From contig BROE01000020.1 of the NCBI GenBank assembly GCA_036571765.1, positions 9,947,461-10,011,460 of the forward strand: a stretch of 64,000 bases of DNA, written 5' to 3'. The DNA is from Plecoglossus altivelis (Eukaryota; Chordata; Actinopteri; Osmeriformes; Plecoglossidae). The position numbers and the translations under genes were made by a program. Positions 13,701 to 26,100 of the stretch are shown here, in pieces. The notes beneath the pieces are model-generated. The model searched no databases, was not told the DNA's origin, and was given only the letters and a program-made list of their open reading frames with translations. Numbering within the stretch: position 1 is the stretch's first letter; each line of letters opens with the position of its first letter.

Positions 13701-16700
13701 CCTGACCGCAAGATCAGAGAGGTGTCGCGCACGGCTGCAGAGACCAGGGAAAAGTGCCTGTAGAGTGGGTAACACAAAACCCTCCTCCCAAACGCCACCA
13801 GGACTTCCTTCAGGGAGCTGTACGTCTGCAACACAAAAGAGCACCACACTGAGTTTTTCTCTTCCTTGGCTATTGATAAACACAGACAGAAAAAGAACCG
13901 CAGTCTAAAACTGAAGAGTGGTGATCTTGTGTGTTCCTGTTCCCCTCAGCCTTCGTGAGGCTATTCCCCCCCTAATTGTAGACATTGGCGACCTAATTAG
14001 TCTTAACGACTTCTCTTTTATAGAGGGGGGGGGGGAAGCGAGAAACTCTTAAACACCTTGGCTGCCGCGCCTTAATTGTTGGTGGTCTTTAATCACTGGG
14101 TTCACTAGAGCTTCGCTCTGCTCCAGTGGACAAGACAGCTAGAGGGAAAGACTATTTCTTCCACTGTGAATGCAGGAGTCATGAGGGATCCTCAGTCCCC
14201 TGGGGGCTGGAGGGGCTGAACCTGCCTGCTCCTGGAGGGAAACTCTCACTCACGCACAGACACCCTTGTTTAGATAGGTAATCAGCCAGCTAATGGAGGG
14301 AAACAAGGTACAGGGATGGAAAGAGAGAGGTAAGGGGAGAGAGAGAGAGGGAGAGAGCAGGGAAGGGAGAAGAGTACAACACAGAAAACACAGACAAGGG
14401 GTGTGAAGGGGAGAGGCAACAGGGAATAGAAAGAGATTTGACAAGAAGAGAGAGAAAGACATAGAAAGAGACAGATTTGAGAATGAGAGAGAAAAACTGA
14501 GATTGAGTGCGCGAGAGTTACCCAGAAAGACGTGACGCGAGACACAGACAGGCTGTGTGAGAGGGAGAGGGAGAAGGAGAGTTTGAAGGAGAGGTCCATC
14601 AGTGAGAGCAGGCAGCTCTGCTGAGTGACGGCAGCTTTCAGGCAGCTGGAGGATGTCATTACCACCTCCTCCATTATCACCATTATGGGCAAACTGCTAC
14701 CTCTCTCACTCTGGTAGAGGCATCCGATTACCAGGCCTCATTGTCAGGTTCACAGCTAGAATGAGAGGGATTAAGAGCTGGAGCATCTCACAGGGTAAGA
14801 CGAGCTGCAGACACACGCCCAACTCCCTCGTCTAGAGCCGCCACTCCCCACACACTCACAAAACCCTGTCTCTCACACACACACACACACACACACACAA
14901 TACTGAGATAGCAGACCGGTAGTGGCAGTTGGTGAATAGACTGGCCGTCTGTTGTGCCCATCAGCTGGGAGTGAACACCTGGTTCAGCTGATAGCCTCTG
15001 CTTCTGTCCTCACGCTCAGTGTGGATCAGCAGAAAATACTGCTACAATTGTGAGCAACAACAACAGAATTCTGTTCATTACATTTATTTACAACTGCGCC
15101 ACCCAAGACTAAAATCCCAGTGGCTATTTAGCATAAAAGTTCAACCCAGTGACAACAAACACACATAGAGGGAGCTACAAACAGGCTGGTGTCTCAGCCA
15201 GCGTGTGTCTGCCTGGGTAAGATGTCTGCATCGCTGATGTCCCTGAAGGAAGAAGGCAGCCCACAGGATTTGAGGAAGCTCAGATGGCCTGTCTCACCAT
15301 GACCACACTGGTTTCTTACCTCAAGCCAGCTGAGCGTCCCACTGAGTTTGCGGATGGTCCAGGCCGATTCCACCTGCAGGAACAGGATAACAGATCTTCA
15401 GCCAGCAGACTGCAACTGCAGTAAAGCCAGGAGTGGAACACACTGCAGAGGCAGAGCTACAGCCTCACTCAGACACACGTATCAAGACAAGGTGATGAAG
15501 CTGCGATTCCGGTGCCTTTAGCGCTCGCTCCCTAGTGTCTATTACAGGAGCGCAGCAAAGCAGAGGAAAGCAGAAAGACGCATAAGGAGCGTGTGGAGAC
15601 AGAGGCTGTCAGAGGGTAACTACCCCGTGATATTAGTGCTGTTCACAGGACGCTTCCCAGGTCCTGGGGATGGGAATGCTCAAACAAGTTCCACCCCTCC
15701 CATTTTAAGTATTGTAGAGTGTTTAACTACTATAACTCAGGATTACTGCACTATGGCCTTTCATATGTCATACCAGTATGCCAGCTCAGCTAAGTATCTG
15801 CTGAGGTATTATTGAGGGGAGGGTATGCAGGAGAACCACAGACCTCTACATGACCCCGCTCCCAAATCCTGTGTTGAGATTCTGACTGATGGAGTGCTGG
15901 AGGGACTTGTCTTTGAAGGGGAGGGGGTTGTGAAAAGACAGAAAAAAAAACCTTTGGGCAGTCTGCCTTTTCCTATCCAGCAGCAGATGGAATACTATAC
16001 CCAGAGAACAAAAGGAATATTCCCCATCTCTGAACTTTCAGCAAGAACAGCGGTTGAATCGACAAACATGCTGTCATTATTTGGAGAAGTGGTTATGTCA
16101 TTGTTTTACAATTCGCCTGTGCATATGCTCTTGTACATTTTCCTTTAAATGTTTAAAGTTTCCATCAACCTGCCAGGGACTGCAGTCTAAACATGTGCTT
16201 GTATGGCTGAATCTGGCCTGTTTACATGGACCTCAAGTGCTCATGTTGATATGCTTGATCCCTTAACTCAAGCAGACAACGAAGCCAAGGTGTAGATGTC
16301 CTGACTCACCGTGTGTTCTCCCTCGGTGGTGCGGACCTCGTAGCAGTAGGCCAGGAGGACGTCCACCAGGCTGAGCCACACCTGCAGGCGGGCTCTCTTC
16401 TCCAGGAGGAAGGAGCGGTTGGTGAACTTCCTCAACTGCTCCTTCTCCTCGTCGGTGAAGGACACGGCTGTAGGACAAAAGCTCTGTCAGAGAAGGACCG
16501 GGACCTGAGGCGAACACCATCCCCCTTCAGGAGGGCTTTCATGTCTGGCAGGGGAGAACTACGGAGCACTGGTGTCGCCTGCATCTCTCAGTGTTGAAAG
16601 TTACACCGGACGGCTTTGAGACCAGACTCAAGTCAGCAATTTTTCCACAGCTTATGGAACAGCTGTAAGCAATCCTCCTCCTCTGGAGGGGGTGCAGGTG

Positions 16701-19700
16701 GGATGGTGGGGGCAGCCTGGATACTGAGAGCCTGATGTGTAGGTTACAGCGTGTAGACTACAGAATGTACACACACACACACCCACACACAGGGAAACCA
16801 CAGCAGTTTCAAATGATCCTCTTGGCTGCGCTGGGATCTTGGCTCTACTGGGAACTAGATTCCTGATGCATTACGTCAGGGCTTGGATCCCTACAGACGA
16901 TACCTGAATCCCAGTGGCTTGCAGCTGCAGCAGCCAAGCAGAAAACACACACACACCCACAAGCATGAACGCACACACCCGCAAGCCCACACAATGTCTC
17001 TAGGACTCTGGTTCCCATTGGGAGAGCTGGCAGGATGCTATGGAGAAACATAGCACCCTTGCTGGCTCACATCCAGATTCCTCCCTCAGAGCACAGCTCC
17101 ATGCAGCCCTGGGCCATTAGAGGCTGAGGGGGGTGAAGGGGGTGGGGAAGCGATAGGCTGGCATAACCGCTCCTTTCTGTCTTCATTAGGTCAGTCTTCT
17201 CACTAGCACACATTCATCAAGATGCGCTGAAGGAAAACCGCCGGTCCACAGGAAAAACAGTGTCCTCATAAGCTGCCCCATCTGAGCATCTTCCACAGTG
17301 CTGAGTACTGTAGTCTCACATGCAGCAAGGCTGAAGAACAGCATGTGAAGCAGGTTCCTGCTACCCATCCACATTTACACAGCTTCTACCGCTCCTGCAT
17401 TATACCATTTAAGGCTGCATTCAAAAGAATGTTTTTTTTCCTTCTTATTGATTTATTCAGTTCACACTGTGCTGGTAGGGGAGCTCACCTTCACTTACAC
17501 TCATTCTCTGATCCTCCATGTCCCTTCCCTGCTGTACTGGATCCTACCTGACCATCCTGAGGTGAACTGCTGACTACTGGCCAACTGCCACTGCAAAGGC
17601 AGTGCTGCAGTGCTCCATTCATTTGGAGCTCAGATTGTCTCTGTTTCACCATTGGATTGTTGAAGTAGTTTTCCTTTAGCCTATTCTCACTGTGTTTGTA
17701 TTCAGACTTGGGCTGGAGCTTCCTGTATCATTAGTTTCTAGAGGAAGGAATTCCTCACTGAACTGCTCCTCCCAAGATGTCTTTCAAATGGTCTGTCCAA
17801 GTTATCCTATCTTCTTTAAGGGCAGCTATACAGCTAAACTGTCATTTAAAATGTGATAATGCAACTCCCAAAATGCTCCCCTTATTACGTTAAAAAACAA
17901 AACAATCCATTGATACTAAAACAATCACCGCATTTTCCATCTAGCCATTCTAGACTAGGAGAGGAATGCTGAGATAGAGGTCAGGTGCATGAAGATTCCT
18001 ATTTGACCTCATTCCTTCAGTTTTAGCTCTCCACTGGTCCAGATGGTGCATGACATGGAGTAAATATGCCCAGTCACAGCATGTAGGAGGCTGGGGATGG
18101 ATCTCCAGTCATGGAGAGGGATGGAACACAGCCTTGAATGGAACGCCTGATAGGCAGGGGAAACACTTCATGTTAATATGTTTACAAGGCTCAACATGAA
18201 AACAAAACCCTCAAAAAGAATAACCCAAGGCGAAGACGTCTTTTGCAAGCTGATATTTAGTCAACATCACAGACTGCCACTGACATGTCAAACCAGCCAC
18301 AGCAAACTGCAGCAGGTTCAGAAACAGCTGTCAGCTTCACTCATGCCTGGTTGGGAGTGTGTGTTAGAGTGTAGGAGTGTGTGTGTTAGTGTGTGTGTGT
18401 GTGAGTGTGGTGCCCCAGTAGCCAGCTGCAGCCTGTCACTGCTCCAGCCTTGACATGGGAGGGAAGAGGACACAAAAGGTGGAGTTTCTCCTTCATTAGC
18501 ACTTGTGTCTTCATCCATCTGTCAGCAGACATGGAGCTACTTCAGCCTTACCACAGGAAGGAGGGGGAGACAGGCTGAGGGAGGCTGGGATTTCAAAGCG
18601 GAAGAATAAAGCTACCACTCAATAAACAAGATCAAACATTCTCTAAATGATATGCAGGGCAACTATGTTTTTCCGTCAAAATAAAACATAATCTGCAGAC
18701 TAACACTGTTCTTCACAGCCAGGGGAGCTGGATGAGATTCTACCTGTCAGTCCATTAAGTTTAATAAGGCCCATTTATCTGCCCTCTCGACACAGCTCTA
18801 TCTTAGAACGCTGAGCAGGGGAGGGGGGGAGGGGCATCATGTCCTTCGGTGGGCTCCATGCTGTCAGACCAACCAATGTGCTGTGTATCACTGGTGAGCC
18901 CTGACAGACAGCTGCTCATCTGTGTGTGTGCGTGCGTGTGAGCGAGCGAGGGGGATGAAGGGGGGGTTCTCAGGGACATCTCGACCAGTGAGAACTCATG
19001 TGATAATGCTATCCGTTTAATCTAAATCCACTCCTGAGTGTACCGGCATCCTGCAATACCATAAGCTGTTGCCATGAGCCATATGCTTGCTGAGGCAGTG
19101 GAGGTGTTGGAATTAGCAGGCTTAAGAGAGCAGCATGGCGCAACGGGGCAGTGTCTTGCAGCAGTGAGACTTCATAAGCCCTCATTGCTGTCCTCTGACA
19201 GAGAGATAAACCTGAGGGCTAGGGCCAACCAGCCGTGGATCCTGCCTCTTAAATGAACCATTGATTCCAGATGTCATAGAGAGAGAGAAAGGAAACGTGT
19301 GCATTTGTGTGTGTGAGATAGGGAGACAGAGAGAGAGACAGAGAGAGCGAACAAGACCATTAGGTCTGTAACGACTATGAAAAAGGCCAAATAGCTGAGA
19401 GGCACCACTGAATCTGTAATAACACAGCTGATACTGATTCTGATCCAAGTAATGTCAGTGATCTGAGACCAGCATGTACAAACACTGCTTTGCAAAACAT
19501 TCTCTCTATTTAAAACAAGGGATCCCAATCCAGAATGATGTCAACAAGTATATTTACATACTTCAATTGAAAACTGTCTCTGGAAACATAACATGCATCC
19601 CTTTACACCATACATCTTGTTATGTCAGTGAAGGTTTTTCAGTATAGTGGTGATGTTAGTGGTGTGTTGAGTAACAGGGTAGATCAGTCTAGTTCACCTG

Positions 19701-21759
19701 TTTCTCCCTCCTGGGTGGAGTCCGGGCTCAGCTGTGACCACCACGGAGAGAACTTCAGCAGACTCTGAATCTGCTCATCTTCAAACAGGTCGGCTCTGCA
19801 GGAGCAAAGCACCGCTGCCATCCATTACACCAACGCGGTTTCCAATTCACATGTTTTCAATGCACCAAGACTGAGTAAGTAGACTTATTGAGATAAGTAG
19901 ACATTGACCGACAACAACGGAGATTTCGTATGTGTGGCACTAGGTGAATAAGAGCAGCACTCACAGGTAATGGTCATGGCAGAACATGGTGGTCTCGGCA
20001 TCCAGTCTCATCTGTCTCCTCTCCGCTGCTGTGGTTCCATCAGGGTTCTTTACGTCAATCACATCACTCAGCTCCTCCTGATTGGACAATATCACAACCT
20101 ATTGAGACTTTTGACAATCAATGAATATCAGTGAACAGAATCCAGTTTACGAGTCAGTGAGCAGAGGGACTGAACCTGTTGAGTTCTTCCATTTCTGCGA
20201 GCCTAACCTGCAGTCTGCTGAAGACCCCTGACCTCTGATTCCCAAAGCCGTACTTCTGAAGGTTTTGAAGCTCGTCTTCAGAGCGCTCCATGAACACCTC
20301 CTGCTCCACCTGCCAGTCCAAATCCTCCTCATCCTCTTCCTCTGTACCTTCCATACCCGCACTGCAGGCATCTGAAATGCAACCAGTAAAGTGAGTGTAG
20401 AAACTAAACAAATTCATGCGACTTCATCCATGATCCTTGTTTCTCCATTGGAGACATGGCTGTCAGCATACCCATGGTCACATCTTCTACCAGCTGCTTG
20501 GCTGAGCGGGAGCCTTTAGGAGCCAGGAGACTGGTCAACATCTGGAGGCCTTCAAAGTGCTCGCCGGCAATCATCTTGGGAACGCGGAGGGTGAACAAAC
20601 CTTGGGACGCAGGAGGAAACAAGAGCAGAGACGCTTGAACGGTTCAGCTTCAGAAACGCATCCAAGCCAAACAATGCATCAAATGCTAATTGATCCTTTA
20701 ACTGAAGCCATGAAGATCATTTCATTGGTTCATGAGCTCTCTGAAGACCTCATAAAACTTTCAATTTGACATATTTAGCTTAAATGTTTCCTGCCCGTCT
20801 AATTGCCTTCGCTGTGGGCCCCTAACGAGACACGCAGGGTCCAAAGAGGCATCTTAATGATTTCTAATTATAAGAGCAAACAGGGACACCCATTAGCAGA
20901 GCTTTATCACACCAGCTGTTACTGGCTTCCTTAGCACAGCATGTTGGGCAGAGCATCACTGATAGAGGGGGAGGGGAGAGGTGGCTAAGTCCTGTGTTTA
21001 AAAGGCAGACGTCTATGAAACAAACATCATTTAAACTGATCATTTCAAATGTCACCCCATTAAACAATGACCAAAGACTTGACATCTGAAGCACTAATAA
21101 TGTTGACTTGCCATGCACACACAAACTAATCAATGCATAAGGAGGAGTTAATGGAGGTACAATCTATGGAAATGAAAGTCCCACCACTAATGAAAATACA
21201 TAGGAAGACGATCAAATGTTACTGAGGTCATCAGAGACACAGTACAAAAACCTTTGTAAGTATTTTGCTTTTGTGACTTGTAAATATATAGGTAACATTC
21301 TCACTCAGTCAACTGTCAGAATATAGCGATGGGTATTATGATTATCAACAAAGGAGAGTTACTGGTCTGCTTTTGATGAGTGCTGATAAACATTGTGATT
21401 GACAGCTTTGGACTTACCTTTATCAATGTCAAACATGGCTTTCTCTCTTCCATCCTCCACTATTCTTCCAGGTAAGGTAAGTCTAGAACAACATTCTTGT
21501 TTATTAATCTGGCAACATGGTCAAATGCAAAAACTCAGAATCAGTACAACTCATTCCTAAAAGGCATTAGCAGACGGACGAACGCGAGCACGATGTGCTC
21601 TTCATCCTTTGCTCACCTGAGAAAATAGGGCTTGGCATAGAACTTAAAATCAACCCCATCAATATACAGATCGAACTCAGTGGTTCTTGTGTAGGGCACG
21701 CGGATGCTCAGACTCAGGAAATCTGGATCCTGGCTCAACTCGAACGCTGGGGTAAGCAT
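4714..21759 (-). CDS. shq1: SHQ1, H/ACA ribonucleoprotein assembly factor (11 coding exons, 627 aa)
   Basis: Coding join on the minus strand, in transcript order: 21617-21759, 21418-21482, 20472-20600, 20208-20371, 19965-20077, 19698-19795, 16310-16467, 15320-15373, 13702-13825, 11103-11223, 4714-5428. All junctions are GT-AG, phases agree, and the frame closes at TAG (4714-4716). Residues 1 to about 90 form the CS (p23-like) domain beginning MLTPAFELSQDP. The YGFGN motif is at 153-157. Residues about 200-395 form the SHQ1-specific domain, including WLSLVDVLLAYCYE in exon 7 and DPAYILNDLYITDYC in exon 10. The last exon encodes a 237-residue low-complexity tail with an Asp/Ser/Glu run and a serine run. 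Human SHQ1 is about 577 aa from memory, so the excess lies in this tail. SHQ1 holds dyskerin as an RNA mimic before H/ACA RNP assembly. The gene is divergent to gxylt2. Seen: sequence and splice sites. Known: family function. Confidence 0.97.
4881..4903 (-). repeat. (CTG/CAG)n trinucleotide repeat coding for poly-serine in shq1
   Basis: About seven CTG units on the plus strand read as AGC codons in the shq1 frame. They form most of a serine run in the C-terminal tail. A second coding repeat near 5239-5259 (GTC units on plus) encodes the adjoining aspartate run. Confidence 0.9.
5429..11102 (-). other. shq1: shq1 intron 10 (5.7 kb)
   Basis: It runs from the donor gtacgt after exon 10 to the acceptor ctcag before the last exon. 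It contains short TG tracts (around 7470, 9130, 9390), a GA tract (10290-10330) and a 17-nt T run at 10547-10563. Open frames here lack homology that I can recognise and look like chance. Confidence 0.85.
11224..13701 (-). other. shq1: shq1 intron 9, contains a minisatellite
   Basis: Intron between exons 9 and 10. It holds the 35-bp tandem repeat at 13071-13267 and an AT-rich stretch (about 12240-12420) with TAAT-type motifs. No coding exon was seen. Confidence 0.85.
13071..13267. repeat. 35-bp minisatellite, about 5.6 copies
   Basis: Copies start at 13071, 13106, 13141, 13176, 13211 and 13246. The unit contains the core CTACTCCCTGCCCAGTAGTA. Variation is confined mostly to the three or four bases after CAGG. 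The near identity suggests recent expansion. It lies in shq1 intron 9. Confidence 0.97.
13826..16309 (-). other. shq1: shq1 introns 7 and 8 with the 54-nt exon 8 between them
   Basis: Intron 8 is 13826-15319 and intron 7 is 15374-16309; the 18-codon exon 8 (VESAWTIRKLSGTLSWLE) lies at 15320-15373. Intron 8 contains a purine-rich GA tract (about 14313-14480) and a CA dinucleotide repeat at 14874-14899. Nothing else was recognised. Confidence 0.8.
14874..14899. repeat. (CA)n microsatellite
   Basis: About thirteen uninterrupted CA units in shq1 intron 8. Confidence 0.95.
16468..19697 (-). other. shq1: shq1 intron 6 (3.2 kb)
   Basis: Between exon 6 (19698-19795) and exon 7. It contains short CA/TG tracts (16770, 16945, 18370-18410, 18920) and no recognised coding segment. 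Confidence 0.85.
20601..21417 (-). other. shq1: shq1 intron 2
   Basis: Between exons 2 and 3. Only unique sequence with TAAT-type motifs around 20860 was noted. Confidence 0.8.
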
Positions 21760-22578
21760 GATGAACAGCCGCTGGTCTGAAAAGGTCAAAAGAGAACTGA
21801 CTTCAGTGGGGGGAGGTCAGTGGTGGCTTGTTTACCAGAATAATGATTTCAATTAACTTAGGCCAGTTCAATCTATTTGTTAAAACTGGAATGTTCTATA
21901 GCTCCAGGCGGTGTATGTGTAGCCTTTTGCTTTGGCCGCGGTTGCATAGTCCAAAATAACGTTAATCATTTGGTCAAATTGAGCCGAAATCCAACTGTTT
22001 CGGTATTCTATTAACTGAATTCACAGCTTCGATGTACCCAGGTGGGCATATTCACTTAATTGACGTAAACAACGGGAATCTAATGGGTTTGTTTATCAAC
22101 CATACGGCAGGTAACTTCTGGAGGGTGGTGGGGTAGGCATAAGCTTCTAAGGAACCTGAAGGATCTCATTCTAAACGTAGCAAACTACTGACACCTGGTG
22201 GATGAGTTGTCAACTACCACAATACACCACGTGTTAGCCTTGTGAGCTGCCACACAATAATATAGCTAAATAGCTAGAGGCAAGCTAGTCCAACTGTGTC
22301 CTCAAACAACACCTGGGGTTAACTTGTGAATAGGTACATCTGTAAATAAGTTGCAATTGGAGTGAAAGACCTGACTATTTCAGTAGAAAACGTATATGGT
22401 TTCGTAAGAAAGCTCAGATAAAGTAGCTGTCAGCTACCTCTAGCTAGCTGACTAGCTAGGCATCTGGCAACGAAGAAGCGTATTACAACATACTGATTCA
22501 ATGAGCTAGCAGCTCAGGCGACAATGTCATTAAACGTAAAAGATAGCTTTGAAAATTCACTAACGAACATGTGCTTAC

Positions 22579-22660
22579 CTTTATCGACTCGTTAAAGCGA
22601 CAGTTCATGCGTGCGGTTCTCCCATTTGCACCGCAGAACTTCGTTTTACGTCCATATTTA
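22579..22660 (-). other. shq1: shq1 probable non-coding first exon (5' UTR); outer end not determined
   Basis: On the minus strand a strong donor, AAAG followed by gtaagcac, ends a segment at 22579. A clean acceptor, ttttcag, opens the ATG-containing exon at 21776, leaving a 17-nt leader before the ATG at 21759. Together these suggest a 5' UTR exon and an intron of about 0.8 kb (21777-22578). The transcription start is not visible; the outer boundary given is a guess. It is inferred from splice signals only. Confidence 0.55.
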
Positions 22661-23180
22661 CCGTAATTCACTAGCTACGAACGTAAGCAAATGCGATATT
22701 TAATTCAGTATAGTTTATGATCAGAAACATATAGCCAATTAGACGCGTTGTTATCTATGATACTTACACCACGTCATGTTAAACAAAAAACCATGTAGCA
22801 TTGATGCATTTTTGAAATACTGAATGATTAAACTGGATATACGTATTTGAAGCTGTTGTGTCATGTTTTCAACTTTTTTTTGAGGAGGTCATTGACTTGA
22901 ATATGTTATATTTGACATATGACCTTTCCCCAAATCAATACAAATGAAACTTTAATATATTAAATCAATATTATGATGATTACGGTTAGCCAGTGAAGCA
23001 CCTCCTCCACTTAATGCTTCATGGATGTGCAAAGCTTCTCTTTGCTCTTTATCATCTGCAGTGTAATGCAATTGAGGAGTAGGAGTAGCAACAAAATGTC
23101 AACTCTGGCTGGTATTTTTTACTCACAGACATGAAAGGGTTATCATTAGAGGTTTTTTGCAAGCCGTACCCTCTTCCAAA
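22580..23180. promoter_or_regulatory. Divergent shq1 / gxylt2 promoter interval
   Basis: shq1 (minus) and gxylt2 (plus) are head to head. Their ATG codons are 1.42 kb apart, but with the inferred shq1 5' UTR exon the non-transcribed gap shrinks to roughly 0.5 kb. No clear TATA box was found at either side. That this interval drives both genes is inferred from geometry, not shown by sequence. Confidence 0.55.
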
Positions 23181-26100
23181 ATGCGAGTTAACTGCAAAAT
23201 AGTTGTAATCGCTGTCTGTTTCGGAGTTTTCCTACTTTTGTACTTTTTTGGGGGGAATGCTGCGGACGAGCCGCCTTTGAAAGAAGTTGAAGAAGACAAC
23301 TCGTATCAGTCGTCCTATGAGCTTCGAAACAAGGTTGCTTCAAAGTTGATAATTAAATCGCACGACGAACTTCACGTTCCACCTAAACAGCAACTCACCG
23401 AGCGGAGCAAAGAAAGGAAAGTCATTAATATAGGGAGAAATGCGAACGCAAAGAGGTAACGGAATTTGGCACCATTGCTTGCAAAATGTTGATGTTATTC
23501 ATCCGTTTCAGTGATCCACGTCTGGGTCCTCGCCAACAAAATCAGAGAATAACAAAAACGTATGGTGGATTTTTCTCATAGGCTATCGTTCGTATTCCTG
23601 TCCTCAGAAGTTGTGCAATGAGAGTGCTATATTAAATTTGTGTCAGGCGTTCTCCTCCGTCATTGGTTTATAATCATGCATGACCAAGTCAACAGCTTGA
23701 ATCAAGGACAGGGCATGCAATTGTCATTTACATTATATCGTTTAACTGCCTTAAGTATTCGTATTCCCATATATTCACGCATGTGAATGCATGTGGTACG
23801 GTATTTGGAAAGTGGCCTTCACAATGCAACCTAGGTCTGTGACTGAACCGTGTTTTGAGTGCACGATGAGCTGTTTGAGTAGTGGGGTACTGATTAGAAG
23901 AATCCCTTTGTGCGTCAGATGTGACATTTCAGTGAAAGACAGCACGATCATTTGGGCATTGGACCACAAAGTGGCACTTTGGATTTGTATGTAATTCATC
24001 TATTAAACGGTCTTTTGTGCATAGATGTAAGATAAAGGTCACCTTGTTAAATAATACAATGTAAATGATCCCATTCTTAATTTAATCTGCTGGTTTTAGA
24101 TCCCATGTGGAGGAATCAGGTAAAATGTACTGTGTATGACCTTAAATAATTTTGAAAATAGAATATACCTTTGTCCTGGGACTGACAATGGACCTAGTTT
24201 GATGTTTGCAGTTTGTAAGTGGAGCTTAAAGCCTCTTATTTCATATTTTAATTTGAGCTTGGATACATTTATTCGGTCTTACATAGATATAATTAGTAGG
24301 ATGGCTTAGTGTCTGTAAACAGCTTACCCCCATGGTAGCATTATTACAGCTGTCAGTGTAGTCTCTCTGTGACCACACCCACATGTGTGCACTGCACTGA
24401 TAAGAGCAATGGGGTGAAGAGGCCAGCAGTGACTAAAGAAAATGACTAAAACAGATTTGGTGGGATGAGGGCTGTGCCCACTGCGCACATGCAATACCTT
24501 CATGCTCTTTGACAGTGGTGGTGAGACATTGACCAAGATTTATAATGTTGAACTATCTGGGTTAGGTAAGTTCCTCTTGTTCATCTGGATTCGGTCTGGG
24601 TTCTTAACTAGCGGCAGCAACCTTCCAAATAGCCAGAATTCCAAAAGGGGTCATTTTCCTATGATGTCATGCTTCTTTCTGTGCATAAAATAAAGATAGA
24701 AAACCTCCAGTCTCCCTGTAAGAGACTATTGGTTCTGAAATCCTCTTCATTACCAAAAGAAGTACCAGACTTCATTATCACGCACAGTGGCAAACAATAT
24801 CCGTGGCGCAAGAGTTGCATCCTGTTGCTGTGGAAATGGTAAATCTGTGGAAAAAAATAATCGGGTTGAAAATCAGGACTGTTTTACTGTAGTGCTATGC
24901 ATTCTCCTTGCTTACCCTAACATCCTGATGAGGTTTGAGAGGCTGCCTATGTGGGCCTCATCAGGGTTTGCAGAGCTCAAGCTTGGGAAGGACTGACTCC
25001 ACCTTTTAACTGCAGCAGAGTAGGGTTGGGAAAGGAAGGACAGAGAAAGGAGTGGACTGTCTGGCAGACGACCGGAGAGTTAGGAGTTGGAAAATCTGTT
25101 GGTCATAGTCTTAGGAGCTTATTGCTACTCCCAGTGTTTCGGAAAAGGCTGAACTGAATTCCATACTCAAAGTAGACGTCTTTTGAATTGAAAACCAAAA
25201 CAAACAAATTGCTCATCCACCTTAATCACAATTCAAATAGCAGTGGTTCACTTCAGGTTATTGGCTGTGAGAAAGTATTTTGTGACAGTAAATTATTCCA
25301 CCCGCTTGACTGTATTGTCAATGCTCTTGAAGTTATTAGTAGAGCCTTGAATCTTGTTGTTACAAGATTCTGCTTGGGCATGGTGTTGATTTAGAGTGCT
25401 CTTTCTTTTGCAAACAATTCAGTATTGTCAAACCCATTTAGAGCAAGATTTAGGCTGTTTAAACGTATGAAGTGAGTGACATGATTACTTTGTGTGGGAT
25501 ATGGGATATGGGATATTTCCAAGTGTATGTTAATGCCATACAACCAGTTCCAATGTAAATATTCTTGTTTTGTTCTTCTCAAATTTGCCCAGAATATGAT
25601 TGATTCATCGGAACAAAAGCCTTAAAAGTGTAGAGTACACGTGGAGGTCCCTCTTATTCATTCTAATTTGTGTTGCATGAATATATCTGTTCTTCTATAC
25701 AGAGCACAAAATACCAAGCTTCGAGACTGTCCTGTAAACCACCTGACAAATCAATCTCCCTGTTCCCTTGGGTTATCTGCTTCCTTGAAGCTCAGATCTT
25801 CCTGTGTATAGGTTGCACATCTTCCTTGGACAGGATGACCAATGTCTTACCTACTAGGCCTACATTTTCACCAAAATGTGAGACACTCTAAACAGAATAC
25901 TTATTGTTTCTAGAAGCTACAGTGAGCCTGACTAGCATTCCTTGGTTGGCTATGATTACATCTGGACTACATATGTCATTCAACACAGCCAACTACAACT
26001 ACAACAACAACTGTATGAGGCTCAGAACTATCTATCTATGGTTAGATTTACTCTTTGCTGTTTGTAAGGGTTATATTTTAGTGTGTGGATTTTATGCGTC

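Noticed and set aside
20154..20207. Extension of shq1 exon 4 past its donor as an open frame
   Set aside because: The family sequence continues with EELSDVID in the next exon, and GT at 20206-20207 is a usable donor.
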